A DNA stretch of 64,000 nucleotides from CAZEDM01 sp964511075 (GTDB lineage: Bacteria; Zixibacteria; MSB-5A5; RBG-16-43-9). Numbering within the stretch: position 1 is the first letter of the stretch; every line of letters starts with the position of its first letter. The notes beneath the pieces were generated by a model. It saw only the letters and a program-made list of their open reading frames with translations. It ran no database searches and was not told the DNA's origin. Location of the stretch: the NCBI GenBank assembly GCA_964511075.1, contig CAZEDM010000011.1, positions 1-64,000 on the forward strand, in the 5' to 3' direction. The translations under genes were made by a program, and so were the position numbers. Of the stretch, positions 33,987-43,542 are shown one piece after another.

Positions 33987-35729
33987 ATGTCAAATTTCAT
34001 ACCGGATGAGCTGATAAATCAAATCAGGGAAGCCAATGACATCGTCGAGGTTATCTCTGAATACGTTCCCCTGAAAAAAAGAGGGAAGAATTACACCGCT
34101 CTGTGTCCTTTTCATCCGGAGAAAAAGCCCTCTTTTTCTGTCAGCCAGGAGAAGCAGATCTTCTACTGCTTTGGCTGCGGAAAGGGTGGAAATGTCTATA
34201 CCTTTTTGATGGAACACGAGAAGTTCAGCTTCTTCGAGGCTTTGAAGCTTCTGGCCAAAAGGGCAAACATCTCACTGCCTAAAAGACCTTTGGACAGAGT
34301 AGAAACAGAAGCTCTGGATTTGATATTTTATGCCAATCGCATAGCCAATGAGTATTTTCAGCTTTCTTTAAACCGCAGTAAGAAAGCTAAGGATTATCTA
34401 AAAAGCAGAGGTTTTTCGCCTGAGACCATTGAGCTTTTCTCCATCGGGTATGCACCCCCTGAGTGGGAGGGGTTGATAAGGTTCTCCAAGGAAAAAGGAG
34501 TAAAACCAGAATCGCTTTTAGCTGCGGGTTTAGTGATAGAAAGAGAGAAGAAAGAGGGGTATTACGACCGCTTCAGGAATCGGATAATCTTCCCCATATT
34601 TAATCTCAGCCAGAAAACCATCGGATTCGGCAGCCGGGTGATCGATGATAAGGACGAGCCCAAATATCTCAACTCCCCGGAGTCACCGGTGTATCAAAAA
34701 GGGAAGACCCTTTACGGTTTGAATCTTTCCAAGGACGTTATCCGGGAGAAAAAAGCGGCTGCGCTGGTGGAGGGTTATATCGATCTTATAAGCTTGTATC
34801 AGGCTGGTGTTAAGAACGTGGTTGCCGCCCTGGGAACCTCCTTCACTCAGGATCAAGCACGGTTGATCTCCCGTTACGCCGAGAAGGTCTACCTGCTGTT
34901 CGATTCGGACCGGGCTGGAGAATCGGCAGTATTTCGAAGCGTGGATCTTCTTTTCGATTCAGGCGTAGAGGTGATGGTGGTGGTCTTTCCTGCAGGAGAG
35001 GACCCGGACAGCTTCGTAAGGAAATCCGGGATCAAGGGATTAGCCCGGAAACTCAGAGAAGCCAGAAGCTTTGTGGATTTCAAAAAGGAGTCACTGCCGG
35101 ATGAGTTCAATAATCTGCCTATGGTCGAGCAGGAAAAGGTTATCAAGGAGCTGGCTGAAACTGCCAGTCGCATCAAGAACCAGTTATGGAAGGACCTCTT
35201 TATAAATAAGATTGCCCAGTCCTTCAGGATAAGCGAGAAGATTATCTGGAACGTGCTTAAAAGGTCGGGCTCGAAAGAAACCGGTCAAAGGCTTAAGCTG
35301 GAACAGAAGCCCGGGGGATTGCATAAGCTGGAAAGAGAGCTTTTGAAGCTTTTGCTTGAAGACAGCAGTCTGATCAGCCGGGTTAAGGCCAGATTAAACC
35401 AGGAGGATTTCTATTTCCCGGAAGACGGGAAACTTTACGGGTTGATTTTAAGCCATTCCCGGAAAGGGAAAAGCTTTTCGCCTGCGGCACTGATAGACAG
35501 AGTAGAAGATCAAAAACTCAAAGCCCTAATCACCGAGATAGCTACTCTGGACCTGGGAAAGGCTGAGCCAGAGCTGATGTTAGAGGATTATCTGAGAAAG
35601 CTTGAGCTTACCAGGAAGTCTGTACAGATGAAGAACTTGAAGGAAGAGATAAAGACAGCCTGGAACAAGGGGGATAAGGAAAAAGCTGAGGAACTAACGG
35701 TTAAGCTGCAGAATTTGATCCGGGAGTGA
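33987..35729 (+). CDS. dnaG: DNA primase
   Basis: This 580-residue protein has a CHC2 zinc domain (Cys40, His43, Cys61, Cys64), the primase core and a TOPRIM fold with EGYIDLISLYQAG and LLFDSDRAGESA. A C-terminal helicase-interaction region of about 150 residues follows. It makes RNA primers for replication. The usual partner rpoD is not next to it; two tRNA genes follow instead. No clear ribosome site is visible before the ATG. Confidence 0.95.
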   Translation: MSNFIPDELINQIREANDIVEVISEYVPLKKRGKNYTALCPFHPEKKPSFSVSQEKQIFYCFGCGKGGNVYTFLMEHEKFSFFEALKLLAKRANISLPKRPLDRVETEALDLIFYANRIANEYFQLSLNRSKKAKDYLKSRGFSPETIELFSIGYAPPEWEGLIRFSKEKGVKPESLLAAGLVIEREKKEGYYDRFRNRIIFPIFNLSQKTIGFGSRVIDDKDEPKYLNSPESPVYQKGKTLYGLNLSKDVIREKKAAALVEGYIDLISLYQAGVKNVVAALGTSFTQDQARLISRYAEKVYLLFDSDRAGESAVFRSVDLLFDSGVEVMVVVFPAGEDPDSFVRKSGIKGLARKLREARSFVDFKKESLPDEFNNLPMVEQEKVIKELAETASRIKNQLWKDLFINKIAQSFRISEKIIWNVLKRSGSKETGQRLKLEQKPGGLHKLERELLKLLLEDSSLISRVKARLNQEDFYFPEDGKLYGLILSHSRKGKSFSPAALIDRVEDQKLKALITEIATLDLGKAEPELMLEDYLRKLELTRKSVQMKNLKEEIKTAWNKGDKEKAEELTVKLQNLIRE

Positions 35730-35826
35730 CCTTTAACTCCAAAAAGGAGAATGAGGTTAGACGTATACAGATAATACTCGGATTTTTTGAAAGAGAGAAA
35801 ATTATAAAAAGAATAGAAAAAATTTC

Positions 35827-35854
35827 TTGACTGGTAGCTGTTTTTTGATAATAT
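35827..35854 (+). promoter_or_regulatory. Probable tRNA operon promoter
   Basis: TTGACT (35827-35832) is followed by a GATAATAT region (35847-35854), about 20 bases before the tRNA 5' end. The -10 box is imperfect, but position and AT content fit a tRNA promoter. Confidence 0.45.
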
Positions 35855-35875
35855 ATTTCTGGCAAGTGTTACTTA

Positions 35876-35949
35876 GGGCCCATAGCTCAGTTGGTTAGAG
35901 CAACTGACTCATAATCAGTGGGTCCCAGGTTCAAGTCCTGGTGGGCCCA
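35876..35949 (+). tRNA. tRNA with CAU anticodon (elongator Met, or Ile2)
   Basis: A complete 74-base cloverleaf: acceptor GGGCCCA / TGGGCCC, D-arm GCTCAGTTGGTTAGAGC, anticodon arm ACTGA-CTCATAA-TCAGT (anticodon CAT), T-arm CCAGG-TTCAAGT-CCTGG, discriminator A. CCA is not encoded. A CAU anticodon can mean elongator methionine or, after lysidine modification, isoleucine reading AUA; sequence reading alone does not settle which. Confidence 0.93.
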
Positions 35950-35971
35950 GGAGAAAGTGGCTAAGTGACCG

Positions 35972-36014
35972 AGTGATAAAGTGATTAGTTAATCACTCTA
36001 TCACTAATCACTTC
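35972..36014. repeat. Extended palindrome between two tRNA genes
   Basis: AGTGATA-AAGTGATTA and TAATCACT-CTATCACT are inverted around a short centre, and ATCACTT is repeated after it. It lies in the transcribed tRNA spacer and could be a processing site or a decayed mobile palindrome. Confidence 0.6.
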
Positions 36015-36029
36015 TTCACTTTAATGTAT

Positions 36030-36106
36030 GGGCGATTAGCTCAGTTGGTTAGAGCGTTCGGTTCACATCCGAAAGGTCATCCGTTCGAATCGGATATTGC
36101 CCACCA
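36030..36106 (+). tRNA. tRNA-Val (CAC)
   Basis: A complete cloverleaf: acceptor GGGCGAT / ATTGCCC, D-arm GCTCAGTTGGTTAGAGC, anticodon arm TTCGG-TTCACAT-CCGAA (anticodon CAC), T-arm ATCCG-TTCGAAT-CGGAT, discriminator A followed by an encoded CCA. It reads GUG codons. The terminator at 36224 probably ends this two-tRNA transcript. Confidence 0.95.
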
Positions 36107-36223
36107 TTTAAACTGCCAGCAGTAGTCAGTTCACGGTTCATAGACAAGGGAGAATGGATGTCTGGTTTTCTTGGCAAGAAAATTTCCTCTAATTGCTCAG
36201 GAGTTTTAAGACCGAGTATTAAT

Positions 36224-36254
36224 AAAAAGTGCACGATGAAAAGTGCACTTTTTT
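36224..36254 (+). terminator. Intrinsic terminator after the tRNA genes
   Basis: AAAAAGTGCAC and GTGCACTTTTT form a perfect stem around GATGAAAA, followed by further T residues. The 117 bases between tRNA-Val and this site show no gene. Confidence 0.85.
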
Positions 36255-36286
36255 GTTTTCCATTAACTGATTTAAGGAGTTTTTGA

Positions 36287-36997
36287 ATGCAAAAGGAACT
36301 GGAGGTTTTATTAAGATTGCAGGAGATCGATTATGATTTAATGGAGCTAGAAAGATCCAAGGATTATCTCCCGGATATGATCAATAATTTGAAACGGGAG
36401 ATAGAAAATACTTCCAACGCTCTGAAGGAGTCAGAGGAGAGGCTGACCCAGCAGACCCTGCAGCGTAAAAATCTGGAACTGGATCTGGAGCAGACCAATG
36501 CGGAGTTGGAAAAACTTCAGAAGCAGATGCGGGACATCAAGACCAACCGCGAGTACGATGCCCTGGTCACGGAGATATCCAGTCGCAAGCTGAAGATTTC
36601 AAATACGGAGGAGGAGCTGTTAAAGGCTTTGACCGAGATAGATGAGCTCCAGGACAAGATCAAGGAGTACAAGGAAAAATTGGCGGAGGTGGAGAAGAGT
36701 AATCAGGCTCAGTTACACAGCTTGCAGAAAGAGCTGGATTCCATCGGGACCAAAATCAAGCAAAAAGAGGATGAGAGGAAGAACATCTCGGTGAGAATGA
36801 ACAAATACATATTATCGACCTACGAGCGGGTAAAGAAGGTCAAAGGCGGGTTGGCGGTTGTGCCGGTGAAGAAAAGAGCCTGTAGCGGCTGTTATAAATC
36901 TCTACCCCCGCAGAGAATTCAGGAGATAAAGAAAGGGGACGCCCTGATCACCTGCGATAGCTGCGGCAGGATTTTAATCTGGATGGATGAGGAGTGA
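36287..36997 (+). CDS. Coiled-coil protein with C4-type zinc ribbon (DUF164 / CT398-like)
   Basis: This 236-residue protein has a continuous coiled coil (about 5-175) followed by a zinc ribbon with CSGC and CDSC pairs around KSLPPQRIQEIKKG. This is the DUF164 family (Chlamydia CT398, H. pylori HP0958-like), whose members bind RNA polymerase sigma-54, flagellar or secretion partners, or RNA. The partner here is unknown. It is followed two bases later by guaB, so the pair is co-transcribed. Confidence 0.85.
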   Translation: MQKELEVLLRLQEIDYDLMELERSKDYLPDMINNLKREIENTSNALKESEERLTQQTLQRKNLELDLEQTNAELEKLQKQMRDIKTNREYDALVTEISSRKLKISNTEEELLKALTEIDELQDKIKEYKEKLAEVEKSNQAQLHSLQKELDSIGTKIKQKEDERKNISVRMNKYILSTYERVKKVKGGLAVVPVKKRACSGCYKSLPPQRIQEIKKGDALITCDSCGRILIWMDEE

Positions 36998-36998
36998 T

Positions 36999-38465
36999 AT
37001 GGGAAGGAATATAGAAAAAACAGGTCTGACTTTTGATGATGTGCTTTTAATTCCTCAGAAATCCGAGGTCCTGCCAAAGGAGGTGGATGTTAGAACTTCG
37101 ATCAGCCAGGGGATAGGGCTTAACATCCCAATCCTGAGCGCGGCTATGGACACGGTTACGGAATCAAAGGTGGCCATAGCCTTAGCCCGGGAAGGCGGCT
37201 TAGGCGTGATCCATAAGAACATGCCGGTCAAAACCCAGGCTTCCGAGGTGGACAAGGTTAAACGTTCCGAGAGCGGGATGATAGTGGATCCTGTTACCCT
37301 CCCCCCGGATCGGAGTATCGGAGAAGCTCTGGAGGTTATGAGGAGGTTCTCGATTTCCGGAATTCCCATAACCCAAAAAGGCAAGCTGGTAGGAATAATC
37401 ACCAACCGTGATCTGAGGTTCGAGAAGAATCCAAGCAGAAAGATCTCTGAGGTAATGACCAAAGGAGATCTCATAACTGTGCCGGAGGGGACTGATCTGG
37501 AGAAAGCAAAAGAGATCCTCCACGAGAAAAGGATAGAGAAGCTTCTGATCGTGGATAAAAAGAACAATCTCAAGGGACTTATAACGGTCAAGGACATAAT
37601 GAAAAACCTTCAGTATCCCAACGCCTGCAAGGATGAAAGGGGGCGGCTCAGAGTAGGTGCAGCCCTGGGCGTTTCCAAAGATCTTCTGGAGAGGGCTGAG
37701 GCCTTGGTGGAGGCAGGTGTGGATATTCTGGTTATCGATTCCTCTCACGGTCACTCTAAGGGGGTACTATCCAGCATGGGAAAAATCAAGAGCAGATTTC
37801 CCAGAGTCCCTCTGATGGCGGGTAACGTAGCCACATCCACAGGCACCCGGGATCTGATAGATGCAGGTGCGGACTGCGTCAAGGTGGGAATAGGACCCGG
37901 CTCTATCTGCACTACCAGGGTGATCACCGGCGCAGGGGTTCCTCAGATCACCGCAATTATGGATTGCGCGGAGGAAGCGGAGAAGCAGAACGTCCCCATC
38001 ATAGCGGACGGAGGGATAAAATATTCCGGGGATATAACCAAGGCCTTAGCTGCGGGGGCAAGTGCGGTGATGATAGGAGCTTTATTCGCCGGAACGGAGG
38101 AAAGCCCGGGTGAGACAGTTCTTTACGAGGGCAGAAGTTATAAGATGTACCGGGGTATGGGTTCACTGGAGGCTATGAGATCGGGAAGCGGAGACAGGTA
38201 TTTTCAAGAGGAGGAGGATATAAAGAAGATGGTGCCTGAGGGAATTGAGGGAAGAATCCCTCACCGGGGATTTCTCTCTGAATCAATTTATCAATTGATC
38301 GGTGGTCTAAGGTCCGGAATGGGTATCTGCGGAGCAAGGAATCTGGCTGAGCTTAGGAAAAAGGCTAAATTTATCCAGATAACTTACGCGGGTTTAAGGG
38401 AAAGCCACCCCCATGGGGTCAAAATCACCAAAGAGGCTCCTAATTATCGTACTAATTTATCATGA
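36999..38465 (+). CDS. guaB: IMP dehydrogenase
   Basis: This protein of about 488 residues has the barrel start GLTFDDVLLIPQKSEVLP, two CBS domains (about 90-205), the catalytic loop GPGSICTTR, and the flap and C-terminal QLIGGLRSGMGICGA segment. It makes XMP from IMP, the first step to GTP. The frame is open four codons upstream (36987), but ATG 36999 has a GAGGAG site five bases before it. It lies directly after the zinc ribbon gene. Confidence 0.96.
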   Translation: MGRNIEKTGLTFDDVLLIPQKSEVLPKEVDVRTSISQGIGLNIPILSAAMDTVTESKVAIALAREGGLGVIHKNMPVKTQASEVDKVKRSESGMIVDPVTLPPDRSIGEALEVMRRFSISGIPITQKGKLVGIITNRDLRFEKNPSRKISEVMTKGDLITVPEGTDLEKAKEILHEKRIEKLLIVDKKNNLKGLITVKDIMKNLQYPNACKDERGRLRVGAALGVSKDLLERAEALVEAGVDILVIDSSHGHSKGVLSSMGKIKSRFPRVPLMAGNVATSTGTRDLIDAGADCVKVGIGPGSICTTRVITGAGVPQITAIMDCAEEAEKQNVPIIADGGIKYSGDITKALAAGASAVMIGALFAGTEESPGETVLYEGRSYKMYRGMGSLEAMRSGSGDRYFQEEEDIKKMVPEGIEGRIPHRGFLSESIYQLIGGLRSGMGICGARNLAELRKKAKFIQITYAGLRESHPHGVKITKEAPNYRTNLS

Positions 38466-38658
38466 CAGTTTTTTCTTAGGATTGATATTGATAGTGCCCG
38501 GAGGAAATTTCAGTCTCTTAGATTAAAAAGCATCAGAGAATATTTTAGCTGATCTCAGATAAATGAGAGGAATTAGATAAAACAAAGGATTCAACGTAAC
38601 ATAAGGATTGATATTACGATATTTTTTTCTTGAGTTAAAGGAAACAATTCAGCTCTTT
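38466..38658 (+). other. Spacer between guaB and rnpB
   Basis: No gene is seen. A 12-bp direct repeat (AGGATTGATATT) occurs at 38478-38489 and 38604-38615, 126 bp apart. The second copy is just upstream of the RNase P RNA and could be part of its promoter region, although no clear -35/-10 pair is visible. Confidence 0.4.
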
Positions 38659-39051
38659 GGCCAAAACAGACCAGACGATCGTTCCCCCGCCAGCAACGGC
38701 GGGGGGGAGGAAAGTCCGAGCTCTCAAAGGCAGTGTGCCTCGTAACCCGAGGGTCCCCTGCGGGGGAACGGAAAGTGTCACAGAAACTATACCGCCCCGC
38801 CTTAGGTGGGGTAAGGGTGAAATGGTGGTGTAAGAGACTACCGTCCTGGTAGTGATACCAGGAGCAGGACAAACCCCACTCGAGAGCAAGACCAAATAAG
38901 GGAGGAGAAGTCGCCTGCTTCATTTTTACTTCCGGGTAGGTCGCTTGAGTCCGGGGGCGATCCCGGACCCAGATAGATGATCGTCATACCTTAGGCGGAT
39001 GGAAAGTCCGTTTGAGGTAAACAGAACTCGGCTTATGGTCTGTTTTGGCTC
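38659..39051 (+). ncRNA. rnpB: RNase P RNA (class A)
   Basis: The conserved core is present: GAGGAAAGTCCG (38707-38718), CACAGAAA near 38780, GAGAGCAAGACCAAATAAG near 38882, and the 3' segment GGAAAGTCCG ... CAGAACTCGGCTTATGG. The ends pair in a 13-bp P1 helix, GCCAAAACAGACC (38660-38672) with GGTCTGTTTTGGC (39037-39049). It is the catalytic RNA that matures tRNA 5' ends. End points are approximate. Open frames on the minus strand here are shadows. Confidence 0.95.
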
Positions 39052-39073
39052 TGGTAAAAAATAAGTGACAATT

Positions 39074-40777
39074 ATGGGATTTCAGTGGGAGCTTCCTAAA
39101 AACTTAGATAAAAAGAGAGGCAGGAGCCTCTCAGCTGAATTAGGGTTGCCTTCTGTTATAGGAGAGATCCTGTTGAACAGAGGGATCATTGAGCTGGAAG
39201 GGGCAAAGAAGTTTTTAAACCCTGATCTGAGTGATCTCTGTGACCCCTTCGGTCTTAAGGATATGGAAAAAGGGGTGGCTAAGCTTATCTCCGCCCTCAG
39301 GGATAATGAGAAGATAATGATCTTTGGGGATTACGATGTGGATGGTATAACCTCTGCCTCCCTGATGTATCTGGTTTTAAACAAATTGGGAGCTCAAACT
39401 TCATATTATCTTCCCAACCGCTTGGTCGAGGGCTATGGTCTCTCTGAGGAAGGGATTCTGGAGGCAGAGAGAAGAAAAGCTAAACTCATAATCTCGGTCG
39501 ACTGCGGGATAAATGCAATAAAGGAAGTTGATTTTGCCCGGGAGAGAGGAATAGAGTGCATAATTACCGATCATCATGAGCCGGCAGAGAAGTTACCCCA
39601 AGCCTGGGCCATTATTAATCCCAAGCAGGAGAATACTGATTATGAAGGGAAAGAGCTATCGGGTGTGGGAGTAGCTTTCAAATTCGCACAGGCCGTCTAT
39701 AAAAAATTAGGACAGGATCAAAGAGAATTAGAGCAACATCTCGATCTGGTAGCCCTGGGAACGGCAGCCGATATCGTTCCCCTGGTAGGAGAAAACAGAA
39801 TTCTGACCAAATTCGGATTATCCCAGATTGCCAAAACCGCCAAGCCCGGGCTTAAATCCCTGATATTTATAGCCGGCCAGATGGGCAAGGAGATTGGGAC
39901 CGGACAGGTGGTATTTATCTTGGCTCCAAGGATAAATGCGGTAGGAAGACTGGGAGATGCGGAAAAAGCGATCAAGCTTCTGACTACCAAGGACGAGAAA
40001 TTAGCCTCGGAGATTGCCCGGATTTTGGAGGAGGAAAATAGGAAAAGAAAAAATATCGATGAGGAGACCCTGAATCAGGCTTTAGCTCTGGTGGGAGAGG
40101 AAGTGGACCTGAAGAAAGACAGGGCTATCGTCCTGGCTTCCCCGGGATGGCATCAGGGGGTTATCGGGATAGTTGCCTCGAGGATTGCCGAAAGGTTTCA
40201 CAGGCCCACGATAATGATCTCCATCGATGGGGATGAAGGCAGGGGCTCAGCCAGAAGCATCCCGGGCTTTCATCTGTTCGATGCTTTAAAAGAGTGTGAA
40301 GGTCATCTGTTGAAATACGGAGGTCATAAGTATGCAGCCGGGCTCTCAATCTCTGTTCAGGAAATCGGTCCTTTTAAGGAGAAGTTCTTGAAAGTCTCAG
40401 CCGGAAAGTTGAAAGATGAGGATCTGGTTCCCAGGCTGTGCCTGGACGCGGAGCTGGAACCGGAGGAGATCAACAGCGAGCTTATGTCTGCACTGGAGCT
40501 TATTGCTCCTTTTGGACCTGGCAATTTCCGGCCGGTTTTCGTAACCAGAGACCTGGAGCTGGCAGAGTCTCCCTGTGTGGTGGGGAACAATCATCTGAGA
40601 CTGAAGATCAAAAAGAATGATTTGATTATGGATGCCATAGGCTTTAATTTGGGAGATTATGCCAAGCCGCTGGCGATGAGAGGTACGAAGATAGATCTGG
40701 CATACGTGCTGGAGTTAAATGTGTGGAATGGGAATACCAGAATTCAGATGCGTCTTAAGGACCTTAAGATCAAATAG
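39074..40777 (+). CDS. recJ: Single-stranded-DNA-specific exonuclease RecJ
   Basis: This 567-residue protein has the DHH phosphoesterase motifs FGDYDVDGITSASL, SVDCGINA and ITDHHEP, the DHHA1 motif GRGSARSIPGFHLFDAL and a C-terminal OB domain. It degrades single-stranded DNA 5' to 3' in repair and recombination. A GTG three codons upstream (39065) is an alternative start; neither has a clear ribosome site. It begins just after rnpB. Confidence 0.94.
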   Translation: MGFQWELPKNLDKKRGRSLSAELGLPSVIGEILLNRGIIELEGAKKFLNPDLSDLCDPFGLKDMEKGVAKLISALRDNEKIMIFGDYDVDGITSASLMYLVLNKLGAQTSYYLPNRLVEGYGLSEEGILEAERRKAKLIISVDCGINAIKEVDFARERGIECIITDHHEPAEKLPQAWAIINPKQENTDYEGKELSGVGVAFKFAQAVYKKLGQDQRELEQHLDLVALGTAADIVPLVGENRILTKFGLSQIAKTAKPGLKSLIFIAGQMGKEIGTGQVVFILAPRINAVGRLGDAEKAIKLLTTKDEKLASEIARILEEENRKRKNIDEETLNQALALVGEEVDLKKDRAIVLASPGWHQGVIGIVASRIAERFHRPTIMISIDGDEGRGSARSIPGFHLFDALKECEGHLLKYGGHKYAAGLSISVQEIGPFKEKFLKVSAGKLKDEDLVPRLCLDAELEPEEINSELMSALELIAPFGPGNFRPVFVTRDLELAESPCVVGNNHLRLKIKKNDLIMDAIGFNLGDYAKPLAMRGTKIDLAYVLELNVWNGNTRIQMRLKDLKIK

Positions 40778-40781
40778 TCTT

Positions 40782-41726
40782 ATGTCTTTATTAGAAAGGT
40801 TCTTTCAAAAGGACGAGACAGCGCTTTCCCGACTTATTTCCTACGTGGAGAATCAAACCCCGGGATATGCTAAGATATTGTCTTCGGTTTATTTCAGAAC
40901 CGGTAATGCTTATCGTATAGGCATAACCGGTCCCCCGGGTGCAGGTAAAAGCACTCTGGTGGATAAGCTGAGCAATAAGTTGGTACTGAGCGGGAAAGAG
41001 GTAGGGATAATAGCGGTGGATCCAACCAGCCCTTTTACCGGCGGTGCCCTTCTGGGTGATCGGATCAGGATGCAGGATTTGACCACCAGAGAAGGAGTCT
41101 TCATCAGAAGTATGGCTACCCGTGGCTCCCTGGGAGGGCTCGCCTTTGCCACCAGAGAGGTGGCTTTGCTTTTGGATGCTTTTGGCAAGCATTATATCTT
41201 GATCGAGACTGTGGGCGTGGGACAGGTGGAGCTGGATATCGTCGATACCTGTGACACCACCCTGGTGGTGCTGGTCCCGGAATCCGGTGATAGCGTCCAG
41301 GCAATGAAAGCCGGCCTGATGGAGATAGCGGATATCCTGGTGGTAAATAAATCAGACCGTGAGGGAGCTAAAAGGATTGTCTCGGAGCTGGATATGATCC
41401 TGGATGTGCGCAGGAAAAAAGGGGAATGGGAATATCCCGTGGTTAGCACAGAGGCAGTCAATGACAAGGGAGTGGATGAGCTGTTGGATAAAATCCTTGA
41501 GCATAAAAAGTATATCACGGAAAACGGTTATCTGGAAGTGCATCGAAAAGAACAGATAAAGAAAGAGCTGAAAAAAATAATTGAGCTTAAGATCAGGGAG
41601 TTGATCGAGAGAAGCCTGGACAGTAAAAGCATCGAGCAGATAACAGAAGAAGTCTATTCGGGTGAGGGGGACCCTTATTCGGCAGGGGATAAAATTTTTC
41701 AGGATTTGAATCTCAATTTAGACTGA
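40782..41726 (+). CDS. meaB: Methylmalonyl-CoA mutase-associated GTPase MeaB
   Basis: This 314-residue G3E-type GTPase has P-loop GPPGAGKST (50-58), the DPTSPFTGGALLGDRIRM switch region, ETVGVGQ and NKSD. MeaB gates loading of adenosylcobalamin into the mutase and protects it from inactivation. The open frame extends back into recJ, but ATG 40782, four bases after the recJ stop, gives the family N-terminus. It precedes the first mutase large subunit by 12 bases. Confidence 0.93.
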   Translation: MSLLERFFQKDETALSRLISYVENQTPGYAKILSSVYFRTGNAYRIGITGPPGAGKSTLVDKLSNKLVLSGKEVGIIAVDPTSPFTGGALLGDRIRMQDLTTREGVFIRSMATRGSLGGLAFATREVALLLDAFGKHYILIETVGVGQVELDIVDTCDTTLVVLVPESGDSVQAMKAGLMEIADILVVNKSDREGAKRIVSELDMILDVRRKKGEWEYPVVSTEAVNDKGVDELLDKILEHKKYITENGYLEVHRKEQIKKELKKIIELKIRELIERSLDSKSIEQITEEVYSGEGDPYSAGDKIFQDLNLNLD

Positions 41727-41738
41727 AGGTGAGGATCT

Positions 41739-43406
41739 ATGTTCGATAAAGAAGAATTTAAAAAAATTGAAGAGGAAAAAAAGAAATGGGAGGATAATTA
41801 TAAGCCCTGTAGTACTCCCGAGCGAAAGTTCATAACCGTATCAGGGGAAGAGGTCAGGCCCCTTTATACACCTCTGGACCTTAAGGATACGGATTTCGAA
41901 AAAGATATATCCTTCCCCGGTGAGTATCCCTATACCCGCGGGATAAGGACCAATATGTACCGCGGCAGGATGTGGACTATGCGTCAGTTCTCCGGAATGG
42001 GAACGCCCAGGCAGACTAACCAGAGGTATCATTTTCTATTAGACAGGGGTCAGACCGGCCTTTCTGTTGCCTTCGACCTGCCCACCCTGATGGGTTATGA
42101 TTCCGACCATCCCCGTTCCCTGGGTGAGGTCGGAGTATGCGGAGTTGCAGTTGATTCCTTAAAAGATATGGAGATACTCTTCGATGGGATAAGCCTGGAC
42201 AAGATATCAACTTCCATGACCATCAATGCTCCGGCTTCCATACTTTTTGCAATGTATATTGCGGTTGGGGAGAAACAGAATGTTCCTTCGGAGAAGTTGA
42301 CCGGGACTATTCAGAATGATATTCTAAAGGAATATATCGCCCAGAAGGAATGGGTTTTTCCTCCAGAACCCCATATTAGGCTGATAACTGATGTTTTAGC
42401 CTTTGCCTCTCAGCATGTGCCAAAATGGAACACCATCTCCATCTCCGGCTATCATATAAGGGAAGCAGGCTCCACCGCAGTGCAGGAGCTGGCTTTTACC
42501 TTAGCAGATGGTTTTGCCTACGTGGAAGCAGGTATCAAAGCAGGGCTGGATGTGGATGATTTTGCACCGCGTCTTTCTTTCTTCTTCAACTCTCATCTGG
42601 ATTTCTTCGAGGAGATTGCCAAATACCGCGCAGCCCGGAGAATCTGGGCAAGGCATATGAAAGAAAGGTATAAAGCCAAGAAAGAGGAGTCCTGGCTTTT
42701 GAGATTTCACACCCAGACCGCAGGATGCAGCCTGACTGCACAGCAGCCGGAGAATAATATAGTTCGCACTGCCTTCGAGGCCTTAGCCGGGGTTTTAGGA
42801 GGCACCCAGAGTTTACATACTAACTCCATGGATGAGACCTATGCCTTACCTTCAGAAAAAGCAGTCCATATTGCTCTGAGAACTCAGCAGCTCATCGCCT
42901 ATGAAACCGGAGTGGCTAATACCATTGACCCCTTGGCTGGCTCCTATTATGTCGAGTCATTAACTAACAAGATGGAGGAAGAGGCGGAGAAATATTTTGC
43001 TGAGATAGAGAGAAGGGGTGGAGTATTGAAGTGCATAGAGGAAGGGTACTTTCAAAGAGAGATAGCTGAGGCAGCTTATCGCTATCAGAAAGAGATTGAG
43101 AATAAAGGCAGGATTGTGGTGGGGATTAATGATTTTATAATTGAGGAGGAAAAAATCGAAATACCTATCCTGAAAATAGACCCGCAGGTGGAAAGAGAGC
43201 AGGTTCAGGGAGTCAAAAAAGTCAGAGCAGAAAGGGATAACGATAAGGTTAAAAGAACGCTGGAGAATTTGAAGAAAGTGGTTCAGGGGAAAGATAACAC
43301 CATGCCAGCTATCCTGGAATGTGTAAGATGTTACGCTACCGAAGGGGAGATCGTGGATGTGATGAGAGAGGTTTTCGGGGAATACATAGAGCCTCCGTTA
43401 ATTTAA
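41739..43406 (+). CDS. Acyl-CoA mutase large subunit (methylmalonyl-CoA mutase family), copy 1
   Basis: This 555-residue protein is the TIM-barrel substrate-binding part of a split B12-dependent acyl-CoA mutase: FPGEYPYTRGI, MYRGRMWTMRQFSGMG, QTGLSVAFDLPTLMGYDSD, ISGYHIREAGSTA and HTQTAGCSLTAQQPENNI. It has no B12 domain of its own; that is the small subunit at 43543. Specificity residues differ from copy 2: Phe84 stands where methylmalonyl-CoA mutase has Tyr, while Arg214 is kept. The true substrate could therefore be methylmalonyl-, isobutyryl- or ethylmalonyl-CoA. MeaB precedes it, and a GGTGAGGA ribosome site is present. Confidence 0.9.
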   Translation: MFDKEEFKKIEEEKKKWEDNYKPCSTPERKFITVSGEEVRPLYTPLDLKDTDFEKDISFPGEYPYTRGIRTNMYRGRMWTMRQFSGMGTPRQTNQRYHFLLDRGQTGLSVAFDLPTLMGYDSDHPRSLGEVGVCGVAVDSLKDMEILFDGISLDKISTSMTINAPASILFAMYIAVGEKQNVPSEKLTGTIQNDILKEYIAQKEWVFPPEPHIRLITDVLAFASQHVPKWNTISISGYHIREAGSTAVQELAFTLADGFAYVEAGIKAGLDVDDFAPRLSFFFNSHLDFFEEIAKYRAARRIWARHMKERYKAKKEESWLLRFHTQTAGCSLTAQQPENNIVRTAFEALAGVLGGTQSLHTNSMDETYALPSEKAVHIALRTQQLIAYETGVANTIDPLAGSYYVESLTNKMEEEAEKYFAEIERRGGVLKCIEEGYFQREIAEAAYRYQKEIENKGRIVVGINDFIIEEEKIEIPILKIDPQVEREQVQGVKKVRAERDNDKVKRTLENLKKVVQGKDNTMPAILECVRCYATEGEIVDVMREVFGEYIEPPLI

Positions 43407-43453
43407 AGATAATGACGATTGACAGATGAAAAATAACGGATAACGAATAGAAA

Positions 43454-43519
43454 AACGTGGTGGTCGGGCGACCTGCCCGACATTAAAATTGGTAACCCAC
43501 GTTGCCCTTAACGTAGGGC
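43454..43519. repeat. REP-like paired palindrome between the mutase subunits
   Basis: The outer arms are AACGTGG and CCACGTT. Inside is a GTCGGGC / GCCCGAC hairpin (43463-43481). A GCCCT / AGGGC hairpin follows at 43504-43519 with TACG, near a reverse-strand foot. The layout is that of two opposed REPs. Confidence 0.6.
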
Positions 43520-43542
43520 AGAAATGATAGAAAGGAAAATTT

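Noticed and set aside
38591..38923. Minus-strand open frames of 86-110 codons
   Set aside because: They lie over the RNase P RNA, whose conserved core and P1 pairing are clear. The translations show no family pattern.
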